Source: Anaerolineae bacterium
GTDB lineage: Bacteria > Chloroflexota > Anaerolineae > Aggregatilineales > Aggregatilineaceae
Direction: 5' to 3'
DNA: 38,804 nt
Assembly (NCBI GenBank): GCA_016930015.1
Contig: JAFGHR010000105.1
Span: 1-38,804 of the forward strand
Shown: positions 10,322-19,702 of the stretch, one piece after another
Layout of the letters: every line of letters begins with the position of its first letter
Numbering within the stretch: position 1 is the first letter of the stretch
Position numbers and translations under genes: made by a program
Notes under the pieces: generated by a model
Told to the model about the DNA's origin: nothing
What the model saw: the letters and a program-made list of their open reading frames with translations, nothing else
The model's database searches: none

Positions 10322-12880
10322 TTACTTGATGCGGGGGACGCGCGGCGAAATCGTGGTGATCACCTCGTAATTGATCGTGTCGAGGTATTCGGCCACATCG
10401 TCCGCGCTGATGCTGCGGCTGCCCTGCCGCCCGATGAGGACCACTTCGTCCCCGATCTGTACGTCATCAATGGTGGAAACATCAATCGCGGTCATGTCCA
10501 TGCTGACGCGCCCCACCAGCGGCGCGTACTCACCTTTGACCAGCACATGTTTCCAGCGGCGCGGCGCCAGCCGGAACCCGTCCGCATATCCGACCGGGAT
10601 GATCGCGATCCGCTGCGTGTTTTGGGTGCGGTACGTGTTCCCGTAGCCGATATAACTGCCCGGCGGCAGCCGTTTGACCTGGGCGATCGTCGTTTTCCAT
10701 TGCAGGGCCGGGCGGAAGTCTGCCGGGACCGGGGCGAATGGGCTGGGACTGAGTCCGTAGATGGCAAGGCCCGTCCGGACCATGTTAAACCGTGATTCTT
10801 CCAGGTGGATCGCGGCGGCGGAATTGGCGGCGTGAATGTACCGGTAGCGGAAACCGGCGGCCAGCAGCGGGTCTACGGTAGCCTCGAACGTGGCGATCTG
10901 TTTGCGTGTGTAGGCGACGTTGTCACCCGCGCTCGAAAAATGGGTAAAAAGTCCCTCGATAGTTAGATTGGACATGTTATACAGGCTGCGGAAAAACGTG
11001 GTAACGTCTTCCGACTCCAGGCCCAGGCGGCCCATGCCGGTATCGATCTTGACGTGAGCATTGATGATCGTATCCATTTCGAGGGCGGTACGGTTAAACG
11101 CGCGCGCCACCTCGATATCGTACAGGGTGACCGTGATCCCATACCGGATCACGTCGCGCGCGGACTGCGGCGCTGTATAACCCATTACCAGGATCGGGGC
11201 TTCGATCCCGCCTTCGCGTAATTCGATGGCTTCTTCAATCGAACCGACGCCCAGGTAGCCGGCCCCGTTGTTCAGCGCGGTTGAACTGACCGGGATCGCG
11301 CCGTGGCCGTAGGCGTTGGCTTTGACGACCGCCATCAGGGTTACGTCCGGCCCGACGATCTCTTTGAGACGCCGCACGTTATAGGCGATGGCTTCCATGT
11401 TGATCTCAAGCCAGGTAGGGCGGCCAGGGTGCTGTATGACCCTGACCGGCGCGGCGCTGTCCTGGCGGGCGAGGTAGACGGCGTCGGCGGGATCGTCCAG
11501 CAGGCGGCGGACAATCCGTTCCATGCGGGCGGCGGTGCTGCCTTCGATGAGTACAATATCGTTGGGACTCAGGTCGGCGCGGCCCATCGTAGCGGCGTCG
11601 GCGGCGTTAAAGGTGACATGTACGTTTTGGCGCGGCATACCGGCTTCCAGGGCCGCCCGCCCGGCTTCAGCGGCCATGTCGCCGGTGGTGATAAACCGGT
11701 CCACGATATCGGCGGCACGCTGTCCGACTTCCATGTGCGCCAGCGGCGAGTAGTTACCCAGGGCGCCCATATCACCCATGACAAAAATGAGTTTACCGTT
11801 TTTGTTACGCGCCGCTTTTAACCATTCCAGGGCGGCGAGGGTGCCTTCCGGCGTGGAACCGAAGCTGTCATCGATCAGCAAGCTGCCGTTTGGCCCGCCT
11901 AACGGGCACATCCGGCCCGGCAGCGGCTCCATTTCGGTGAGCGCTTGCAGGCCGTCTTCGAGCGAAACACCATAGCTCAGGCCGATCGCCAGCGCGCTTA
12001 ATACGCCGTACAACTGGTGAGCGCCCAGCAGCGGCACCCAGCGCCCGGCAAAACGGCTCTGGCCGTGCCGCAGATCGAACCCGGTTTTGTAACAGTCCAC
12101 CAGGATGTTGTAAGCCATCAGGTCGGCGCCAAAGGCCGGTTCGGCAATATCCAGCCCGACGGTGAGCACCGACGCCGCGGTTTCACCGGCCATTTCCCGC
12201 GTGAGCGGATCGTCAAAATTGAGCACGGCCAGCCCCTCGCGGGGCAGCGAGCGGATCAGTTCGGCTTTTTCGTTGGCGATATTTTCCAGCGTGCCCAGCC
12301 GTTCGGTGAGGGCATGGCTGATCCCGGTGACAACACCCACCATCGGCGCCGACACGCTGACCATTTCGGCCATTTCGCCAAACTGGTCGGTGTTAAATTC
12401 CAGTACGGCGATCTGGTGATCCTTGTTCAAACCACCCAACGCCAGCGGCAGTCCAAAACGCCCATTGAGGGTGATCGGCCTGCGATAGACGTTGTACTGT
12501 GTGCCGAGAACCTGCGCGATCGCGGCCTGTGTAGTGGATTTTCCCACGCTGCCGGTAACACCGATTACGGTTGTGCCGTACTTCTGAAGCACGATCTCAG
12601 TCCAGCGTATGAGCGCATCTTCAACGCTGCGCATGACAACCACGGTCAGGCCGTCCGTGTCAAACGTGGGCGGGTGGGTGCACATGATACCGGTTGCCCC
12701 GGCGGCGACCGCGTCGGCCATGGTGTGATGCCCGTCGCCGTGTTCGGTCTTGATGGCGACGTACAATTCACCTTCCTTCACGGTTTGGGCGTCAAAGCTA
12801 AAATCAGAAAATATCTGGGCAACGGGTTCGCCAAAAAGCTGCCCGTCGGCGGCTTCGAGAATATCGTACAGATTGATCAT
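10322..12880 (-). CDS. murF-alr: Bifunctional UDP-MurNAc-tripeptide:D-Ala-D-Ala ligase / alanine racemase
   Basis: The 852-residue product fuses two consecutive functions of peptidoglycan precursor synthesis. Residues 1 to about 465 are a Mur ligase: the ATP loop GVTGSVGKST is at 107-116 (Lys114), followed by ITLNGRFGLPLAL, the central domain segment VLEFNTDQFGEM, and SLLIDDSFGSTPEGTLAAL. Residues about 487-852 are a fold-type III alanine racemase: RPTWLEINMEAIAYN, PLP lysine Lys520 in VVKANAYGHG, MGYT, GMGRLG, PVGYADGF carrying the second catalytic Tyr, and GRVSMDM. One enzyme would make D-alanine from L-alanine and the other would add the D-Ala-D-Ala dipeptide to the UDP-tripeptide; a D-Ala-D-Ala ligase is still needed in between. 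Similar fusions are known in Bacteroidetes. The gene is divergent from tgt, with 250 bases between them, and has no strong ribosome binding site. Confidence 0.93.
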   Translation of the reverse strand: MINLYDILEAADGQLFGEPVAQIFSDFSFDAQTVKEGELYVAIKTEHGDGHHTMADAVAAGATGIMCTHPPTFDTDGLTVVVMRSVEDALIRWTEIVLQKYGTTVIGVTGSVGKSTTQAAIAQVLGTQYNVYRRPITLNGRFGLPLALGGLNKDHQIAVLEFNTDQFGEMAEMVSVSAPMVGVVTGISHALTERLGTLENIANEKAELIRSLPREGLAVLNFDDPLTREMAGETAASVLTVGLDIAEPAFGADLMAYNILVDCYKTGFDLRHGQSRFAGRWVPLLGAHQLYGVLSALAIGLSYGVSLEDGLQALTEMEPLPGRMCPLGGPNGSLLIDDSFGSTPEGTLAALEWLKAARNKNGKLIFVMGDMGALGNYSPLAHMEVGQRAADIVDRFITTGDMAAEAGRAALEAGMPRQNVHVTFNAADAATMGRADLSPNDIVLIEGSTAARMERIVRRLLDDPADAVYLARQDSAAPVRVIQHPGRPTWLEINMEAIAYNVRRLKEIVGPDVTLMAVVKANAYGHGAIPVSSTALNNGAGYLGVGSIEEAIELREGGIEAPILVMGYTAPQSARDVIRYGITVTLYDIEVARAFNRTALEMDTIINAHVKIDTGMGRLGLESEDVTTFFRSLYNMSNLTIEGLFTHFSSAGDNVAYTRKQIATFEATVDPLLAAGFRYRYIHAANSAAAIHLEESRFNMVRTGLAIYGLSPSPFAPVPADFRPALQWKTTIAQVKRLPPGSYIGYGNTYRTQNTQRIAIIPVGYADGFRLAPRRWKHVLVKGEYAPLVGRVSMDMTAIDVSTIDDVQIGDEVVLIGRQGSRSISADDVAEYLDTINYEVITTISPRVPRIK

Positions 12881-13042
12881 GATGCGTCCAACTGGTTCCA
12901 GCGTGCTTGTGTGCGTTGATCCTGGTATGGCGGCGCAAGAATTTTACGCCGTTTGACTTTAGTTTAGGGTGTAGCGTGGAAATATGCCAATACCCCGGTT
13001 CCAGGCGCTACGGCGGATTTCGCCAAATCCAGACCTCTTGAC

Positions 13043-13048
13043 TATAAT
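13043..13048 (+). promoter_or_regulatory. -10 element of tgt
   Basis: A perfect TATAAT sits 82 bases before the tgt start, in the 250-base divergent region shared with murF-alr (12881-13130). No good -35 is apparent. A minus-strand promoter for murF-alr could not be picked out of the same region. Confidence 0.5.
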
Positions 13049-13121
13049 AGTCCACCGTTGTCGCCTGTGCCCGGTCGTAGTACGTGGATTTGGGAATTAT
13101 TGTCCGGTTGGTAGTGTTTAG

Positions 13122-14279
<1,158 letters not shown>

Positions 14280-14350
14280 CCGGTATGGCGCCTGTCGTGT
14301 GATGCGGCCTGGCGCTGTGACCCTGTGCATGCAAGTCGAAAGGACTCTGT

Positions 14351-15199
14351 TTGGACCTGCTTAAGGCGCTCGTGTTGGGCATTCTGCAAGGTGCTACAGA
14401 ATTTTTGCCTGTTTCAAGCTCTGGCCATCTTGTGCTTGTACCCTGGTGGTTTGGCTGGGATGAAGCACCCCTGATCTTTGACGTGGTGGTTCATTTGGGC
14501 ACACTGGTGGCGGTGCTTATATTTTTCTGGCGCGACTGGCTGACTTTATTCCGTGCCGGTTGGACTGCGTTGTATTCCCACTCGAACCAGACTGACAACC
14601 ATAACCACACAACAAACCAGGAACCTGATGCACGTCTCCTCTGGCTGTTAATCATGGGGACGATACCCGCCGCGCTGGTGGGGGCACTGCTCGAAGGCGT
14701 GTTTGAAGCGACTTTTTCCGAACCGTCGCTGGTAGCAGTTTTTTTGCTGGTCACAGCGCTGCTGCTGGTTGGTAGTGAGCGCGTGTATTCGGCGCGAGAA
14801 CGGTCTTTGAGCGATCTGACAGGGCGCGATGCGCTGCTCATTGGTACCGCGCAGGCGGTGGCGATCTTTCCGGGGATTTCACGATCAGGCAGTACGATTG
14901 TTACCGGCATCTGGCGGGGGCTGCCGCGTCCAGAAGCGGCGCGCTTTAGCTTTTTGCTGGCGACGCCGATCATTCTGGGAGCGGGCGCCAAACAGGTGTT
15001 GGACGTGATCACCGGCAGCGTCACCGTCGAGAGTGATATGATCGGCCCGTTGATCGTTGGCTTTTTCTCGTCGGCGGTCGTCGGGTATGTGTGCATCTGG
15101 TTTTTGTTACGGTTGTTGCAGCGACGGCGGTTGGTTGGATTCGCGGTATACTGCGCAGCATTTGGCACGGTGAGTCTGCTGGTGGCCCTCTTCTCGTGA
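14351..15199 (+). CDS. uppP: Undecaprenyl-diphosphatase (UppP/BacA family)
   Basis: This integral membrane phosphatase regenerates undecaprenyl phosphate, the lipid carrier for peptidoglycan and other wall polymers. The signature GATEFLPVSSSGHL (about residues 14-27) and the second motif PGISRSGSTIV (about 174-184) carry the active-site Glu, Ser and Arg residues. The 282 residues show about eight hydrophobic segments. Translation apparently starts at TTG (14351), with AGGA six bases upstream and no nearby ATG in frame. It lies between tgt and a PstS-like lipoprotein gene (12 bases downstream), so the three may be one transcript. Confidence 0.96.
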   Translation: MDLLKALVLGILQGATEFLPVSSSGHLVLVPWWFGWDEAPLIFDVVVHLGTLVAVLIFFWRDWLTLFRAGWTALYSHSNQTDNHNHTTNQEPDARLLWLLIMGTIPAALVGALLEGVFEATFSEPSLVAVFLLVTALLLVGSERVYSARERSLSDLTGRDALLIGTAQAVAIFPGISRSGSTIVTGIWRGLPRPEAARFSFLLATPIILGAGAKQVLDVITGSVTVESDMIGPLIVGFFSSAVVGYVCIWFLLRLLQRRRLVGFAVYCAAFGTVSLLVALFS

Positions 15200-15211
15200 G
15201 AGGGTAGGGAG

Positions 15212-16042
15212 ATGAAGCGGGCCCAATGTACCATCGTAATCCTGAGCTTGGCGCTGGCGGGCTGTCGTGGACCATCGTATGCACCGACCATGACACCTGA
15301 CGCCGTTGGCGTGCGTATCCTGGCCACCACAACCACACATCCACTGCTGCAAAACCTCGTCACGCATTACGAACGACCGGGCACGCTGTTGACCGTGAAC
15401 AGCGCGGCAGCCAGTTGGCCCGTAGTCGAAGCCAAACTGCGGGCGGGTGAGTTTCCGTATGCCATGACAACTTACGCCGCCCCCGAAACAGATTGGTGGG
15501 TTGCGCCGCTGGGACAGGATGCCATCGCCGTCATTGTGCACGCTCAAAACCCGGTGAACGCGCTGTCTGCGCGTGACCTGCGCCGCATTTTTCAGGGGCA
15601 GATCACCGAATGGGCACGCTTCGGCGGGGCGGATATGCCGATTACGGTAGTGTGCCAGGAAGACGGCGCCGATACGCAGTTAGTGTTTCAGATATTGGTG
15701 ATGGGCGAACGGCGTACCACGCGCACGGCGCGGCTGGCACTGTCGAGTCAAGGCGTGGTTGACATGGTGGCCCGGCAGCCCGGCGCTATCGGTTACGTGA
15801 GCCTGGCGTATGTGGATGAACGTGTTCGACCGGTGCCGCTTGCGTCGGACGGTGATGGCGTGCCGGTGCTGCCAACGTCGGACACGATCAATGCTAATTT
15901 GTACCCGCTGCGCACGCCGATCATGATCGTGGGCCTGGAACCGCCCGCCGATGAGAGTATCTACCGCGACCTGTTCGCCTGGATGCAAAGTGATGCGGGC
16001 CAGACTATCGTATCGGAATGGTACGAACCTGTTATCCCGTAA
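15212..16042 (+). CDS. PstS-like substrate-binding lipoprotein
   Basis: The 276-residue product has a lipoprotein signal peptide with lipobox LALAGC (Cys18). The mature part is a PBP-like fold of the PstS type: the phrases GQDAIAVIVHAQNPVNALS, DLRRIFQGQITEW, and GAIGYVSLAY are typical of the phosphate-binding family. GAGGG lies seven bases before the ATG. No pstCAB permease or phoU gene is near; instead it follows uppP by 12 bases. The ligand is thus uncertain: phosphate is the family default, but a standalone sensor or a different oxyanion is possible. Confidence 0.85.
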   Translation: MKRAQCTIVILSLALAGCRGPSYAPTMTPDAVGVRILATTTTHPLLQNLVTHYERPGTLLTVNSAAASWPVVEAKLRAGEFPYAMTTYAAPETDWWVAPLGQDAIAVIVHAQNPVNALSARDLRRIFQGQITEWARFGGADMPITVVCQEDGADTQLVFQILVMGERRTTRTARLALSSQGVVDMVARQPGAIGYVSLAYVDERVRPVPLASDGDGVPVLPTSDTINANLYPLRTPIMIVGLEPPADESIYRDLFAWMQSDAGQTIVSEWYEPVIP

Positions 16043-16144
16043 ACCATGCCATGCGGTGACCATTTGCCCGCCAGGCCAAGTTGGTGTAAAAGAATAGAGA
16101 GTAGACGGGTAAAAAAATCTCTTGGGTTTTCAGTCCATTTCGAT

Positions 16145-16173
16145 CTGCAAAGAGTTTCGATTTCACGTATAAT
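16145..16173 (+). promoter_or_regulatory. Promoter of the SH3-repeat gene
   Basis: CTGCAA (16145-16150), 17 bases, then a perfect TATAAT (16168-16173), about 80 bases upstream of the start codon. The 209-base gap 16043-16251 holds no other evident element. Confidence 0.6.
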
Positions 16174-16251
16174 AAGGCATGTCGCAGCGGTATGTTGTCC
16201 TGACGCCTGTAGTCAATGGCGCGAAATTTACATAAAGAATTGGAGAGAAAC

Positions 16252-17421
16252 ATGAAGAAACGTCTTGTTATGTTGCTGATTGTTGTTCTTTCGTTGTCAG
16301 CATTCACTGGTTTAAATCTGGCGTCGGCTCAGGAAGGCGCGAAGTTGATGGCTTTGACTCTAAAAACCGTAGGCCTCTACAGTGAGCCGGGGTATAGTGA
16401 TGCGCCTGATCAGGTTGGCGCTGTACCTGCCAATGCGATCGTCTCCATCATCTCCACCACCGAGGATGGTGAGTGGTACATGGTGGCCAGCGGTGAGGAA
16501 GAGGGTTATCTGCCAGCCACGAGTGTCATGGTGCTGAACGTACCGGCACTGGCGCCAAAAGCGGTTATTGCGTCTGACAGCGCCGGTTCCTCCCTGTTCA
16601 AGAAGGCTGATCTGGCTTCGGAATTCATCCAGGGCTTTACGCTGGGTGATATGGTGACTGTGCTGGGTGTCGATGGCGAATGGGCCTATGTGATGACCAA
16701 AGACGGCGTGATGGGTTGGACCATTGCGTCTTCGTGGGTTGTCGTGGACAGTGTCCAGGTGGCCGTGATCGATTTGAGCACCACCGATAAAACCAACGTT
16801 CTCGAGGAACCTGATGGTTCGTCGGGCGTGCTGACCACGCTGGCCAATGGTGATGTGGTGTACACTTCTGGCGACGCCAGCGAAGGGTATGCCCAGGTTT
16901 TGACCATGGACGGCAACCTCGGTTGGGCGGTAGCGTCTGGCCTTATGATCTATCCGACGATGTATGTCGATGTGGCGACCGGTGGTGAAGCGGAAGCTGG
17001 CCTGTATGCGGAAGCGGACTTTGCTGCTGACGTGATCGGTATGGCGGCGAACGGCAGAACCGTGAGCTTCATCAGCAAGGTTGATGACTTCTGGATCGAG
17101 ATTGTTGATCCTGACTACGGCAAAGTCTACGCGCTGGCCGACAACTTTGGCGGTGTGTACGTCCCGGTGAAGATGCCGTTTGGTGACGCGATCGTGCGTT
17201 CTGGCCCCAATGACGCGCTGTACAACTCGATTGCGCAGCTTCCACCCGGACAGCCTGTAGTGGTGACCGGCAAGAACGGTAACTATTATAAGGTTGTGGT
17301 ACCGCTTGAAGAGATCGATTTTGCCTGGTATGGTGTCGAGGGCTGGATGCGCAGCTTCCTGTTCCTGGATTCGCAGAACCAGCCGGTCTTTGATGCGAGT
17401 GTCTTGTCCGAAGTTGAGTAA
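16252..17421 (+). CDS. Exported protein of five SH3-like repeats
   Basis: The ATG at 16252 has GGAGA five bases upstream and opens a clear Sec signal peptide (about 1-27, ending LASAQ). The mature 360 residues are five SH3b-like units of about 60-75 residues. Each has the pattern LY.EP (or similar), a hydrophobic strand such as ANAIVSII, a GEWY/GEWA turn, and GYLPA or GWTIA near its end. Bacterial SH3 domains typically bind peptidoglycan or other wall polymers. No hydrolase domain is attached, so it is probably a wall-binding or scaffolding protein; its partner is not visible. It has its own promoter and a strong terminator, and so is monocistronic. The upstream in-frame ATG at 16216 lacks a binding site. 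Confidence 0.8.
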   Translation: MKKRLVMLLIVVLSLSAFTGLNLASAQEGAKLMALTLKTVGLYSEPGYSDAPDQVGAVPANAIVSIISTTEDGEWYMVASGEEEGYLPATSVMVLNVPALAPKAVIASDSAGSSLFKKADLASEFIQGFTLGDMVTVLGVDGEWAYVMTKDGVMGWTIASSWVVVDSVQVAVIDLSTTDKTNVLEEPDGSSGVLTTLANGDVVYTSGDASEGYAQVLTMDGNLGWAVASGLMIYPTMYVDVATGGEAEAGLYAEADFAADVIGMAANGRTVSFISKVDDFWIEIVDPDYGKVYALADNFGGVYVPVKMPFGDAIVRSGPNDALYNSIAQLPPGQPVVVTGKNGNYYKVVVPLEEIDFAWYGVEGWMRSFLFLDSQNQPVFDASVLSEVE

Positions 17422-17454
17422 ATCACCCACCTGATTTTTGTTGCACGACGTATG

Positions 17455-17489
17455 CCCGGCCTGCGTTATCCCAGGCCGGGTTTCTTTTT
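17455..17489 (+). terminator. Terminator of the SH3-repeat gene
   Basis: A 9-bp perfect stem (CCCGGCCTG 17455-17463, CAGGCCGGG 17472-17480) is followed by TTTCTTTTT. It lies 34 bases after the stop codon. Confidence 0.92.
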
Positions 17490-17513
17490 GGGGATGATGG
17501 CGGGGAGGTTGGG

Positions 17514-18413
17514 ATGCAGCGGCTAAATCTTATGTTACAGGCAGCGTTAGTCCTGGCGCTGGTGATCATGCCGGTGATGCAGGTGGCGGCCCAGGATGGC
17601 GATCCGGCGGATCAGAACGGCGATCCGGCGGGTTTTCCGCGTGACGTGATCGACGCCAGCGGCGCGGTCGTGACGATCCCGGCCCGCCCGCCGATCGTCG
17701 CGTCAGCCGGGCCGGTCCCGGCGTTGGAGGCCGTATTCCCGGCGGCGCGTATCCGGTGGATTGATCCAGTGCATGCGGCAGACCCGCTGCAAGCAGCGGG
17801 CACAGACTGGCGCGAAGTGGGGCTGCTGGTTGTGCCGGACCTGGTCGCGGCGGCGTACCCGGCCTTGATCACGGCAGCGGAAGCGGCGCGAGTGCCCGTG
17901 TTCCGGGTGGGATTGATCGACAGTCTGGACGATTGGCGCGCCACCATTGAGGCGTTAGGATATGCGACCGGGCAGGATAACCGCGCCGCTGGTGTGATCG
18001 CGCAGTTGGACGATCGTTTGGCGCTGGTGCAGGTCGTAATCGCGGATCGTGACCCGGTGCGCGTGCTGGTGCTTACACCGGAAGGGTATACGTTTGGGCA
18101 GGGGACCCTGTTCACCGATATTGTGACGGCGGCGGGCGGCATCAACGCTGCCGCAGAAGCGGGTTTTGCTGATTTCCGGCAGGTGGATGACCACACGATC
18201 CGCGATCTGGCCCCGGACGTGATCATCCTCTCCCCGGCATGGACGGCGGATATGGCGGCGGCGTTTGTGGCGAATCCGGCGTATGCACGCGTTCCGGCGG
18301 TGCAGGCGGGGCGCGTGTACCGGCTGCCCGTTTCGCTGACGCAGCCCGCCGATCCCGGATGGGCGCTGCTGGCCGTGGCGCTGGTGCTGCATGGGATTCC
18401 CGCCGGTTTGTGA
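17514..18413 (+). CDS. BtuF/FhuD-like periplasmic binding protein
   Basis: A 299-residue exported protein: a signal peptide (about 1-26, ending VAAQ) and a TroA-type helical-backbone binding domain. The start PRDVIDASGAVVTIPARPP matches the usual opening of class III binding proteins. Other matches are DLAPDVIILSP and VPAVQAGRVYRLP at the end. This family serves iron-siderophore, haem, cobalamin or metal uptake. There is no lipobox, and no permease or ATPase gene adjoins, so its transporter must be elsewhere or it has another role. GGGGAGG lies five bases upstream of the ATG. Confidence 0.85.
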   Translation: MQRLNLMLQAALVLALVIMPVMQVAAQDGDPADQNGDPAGFPRDVIDASGAVVTIPARPPIVASAGPVPALEAVFPAARIRWIDPVHAADPLQAAGTDWREVGLLVVPDLVAAAYPALITAAEAARVPVFRVGLIDSLDDWRATIEALGYATGQDNRAAGVIAQLDDRLALVQVVIADRDPVRVLVLTPEGYTFGQGTLFTDIVTAAGGINAAAEAGFADFRQVDDHTIRDLAPDVIILSPAWTADMAAAFVANPAYARVPAVQAGRVYRLPVSLTQPADPGWALLAVALVLHGIPAGL

Positions 18414-18537
18414 TCGCCAAATTGTGATAAGCTTTGGTAGTACGCCGTGTATTATGTGTACAGCCCATCGGGCGGCGTTGGGGCTGGCATATCCAAATAC
18501 CCGGCAAGCGCCCCTTTCCTCCGGATGTGCGTGTTCA

Positions 18538-18581
18538 AGTCCCCCGTCCAGCCTGGCTGGAAGGGGGATTTAGGGGGAAGG
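18538..18581. repeat. Dispersed hairpin repeat, copy 2
   Basis: AGTCCCCCGTCCAG (18538-18551) pairs with CTGGAAGGGGGATT (18557-18570) and is followed by TAGGGGGAAGG. It differs from the copy at 7065-7108 at only a few positions, including the stem. It occupies the 265-base gap between the BtuF-like gene and the next gene. A weak TATAAC at 18631 may be part of the promoter of the downstream gene. Confidence 0.7.
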
Positions 18582-18678
18582 TGTTACCTTGATAGTGGAT
18601 GCGCCGTTTTCGCGGGATGCCATCCGGGGGTATAACTGGTACGATTCTGGCGCATAAGCGGAGAAAGGATCGGGCAAC

Positions 18679-19671
18679 ATGCGGCAAGTTATAGCCGTGT
18701 TGGGATTGGTGATCGTGGTGATCGGTGTGGTCGTGGCGCGGGTGCCTGCGCACGCGCAAGACGATTTCACGCCGGAACAGCAGGCGGCGCTGGACGATGT
18801 CCGGGCCGCGTATGCTAATTTCCTGGCACTCGATACCTACCAGGCTGATTATTACCAGATCGCTGTACAGGATATCAGCATGACTTACCAGGAGCAATCG
18901 GTCGATATTGACCAGGTCATCGAGTCGAATGGTGACATGCAAATTGCGCTCTCGGCGGGCGGCGCGTTCCCTGACCAGTCGTTTGTTATCCAGCAGACCA
19001 TTAGCCAGACGATCAGCGGCGCGAGTACGGATGAATCACTCGAGGAAATCAACCAGGACGTGTACATGATCACGGTGGATGACCGCATTTTCTACAAGAT
19101 CGAAAGTTCCGGCGACCAGGCAGCCTTGATGCCACAAGGCTGGCAGGAGATCACCGCCGATTCATCCATGTTTCCCGGTATGGGCATCTACAATATAAAC
19201 CAGATCATGCAGCTTTCGGGTAATGCGTTAGACCTGGGCTACATGGAGGCGCTCTTGGAGACACCCAACGACGTCGAACTGCTGGGGCCGGACACGATCG
19301 ACGGGCAGGCGGTCAACCGCTACCGCCTGGATGTGAGCATCAGCGCCACCGTGGATTACCTGGGCATGGATAACCTGGTGGCCATGTTCGATGGCAGCGA
19401 ACTGGGCATCGACATGGAAGCCCTGCTGGCGATGATTTATGATGATGAGAACACGCTGTTTCAACTGGAAGTGGCCATCAGCGCCGGTGACCAGATGCTG
19501 GTCGAAGTGACGTCGCACACGGTGCTGGATGTGTCGTTGGATATAGGCGCGTTGAGTGATGTGATGCCGGAAGGCACGGTTATGAACCTCATTCAGGACT
19601 CGATTACAACGTTGACGCTGCGTGATTTTAATGAACCGGTGGATATCGCGCCGCCGCCGCTGGGTGAGTAG
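18679..19671 (+). CDS. Exported protein resembling the LppX/LolA fold
   Basis: The 330-residue product has a Sec signal peptide (about 1-27, ending AHAQ) and no lipobox. The rest is one domain, with alternating strands in the pattern of LppX/LprAFG or LolA-like lipid carriers: a start near AYANFLALDTYQAD, then DVYMITVDDRIFYKI, WQEITAD, and DTIDGQAVNRYRLDVSI. I do not identify it more exactly. It is followed 31 bases on by a shorter paralog with the same layout. GGAGAAAGGA precedes the ATG by about nine bases. A role in carrying a lipid or sensing the envelope is a family-based guess. Confidence 0.65.
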   Translation: MRQVIAVLGLVIVVIGVVVARVPAHAQDDFTPEQQAALDDVRAAYANFLALDTYQADYYQIAVQDISMTYQEQSVDIDQVIESNGDMQIALSAGGAFPDQSFVIQQTISQTISGASTDESLEEINQDVYMITVDDRIFYKIESSGDQAALMPQGWQEITADSSMFPGMGIYNINQIMQLSGNALDLGYMEALLETPNDVELLGPDTIDGQAVNRYRLDVSISATVDYLGMDNLVAMFDGSELGIDMEALLAMIYDDENTLFQLEVAISAGDQMLVEVTSHTVLDVSLDIGALSDVMPEGTVMNLIQDSITTLTLRDFNEPVDIAPPPLGE

Positions 19672-19702
19672 GCCGGTGCGCGGCAGCAGAAAGGATCGAA
19701 CA

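Noticed and set aside
14351..16042. A phosphate uptake operon built from the PstS-like gene
   Set aside because: No pstC, pstA, pstB or phoU is adjacent; the neighbour is uppP.
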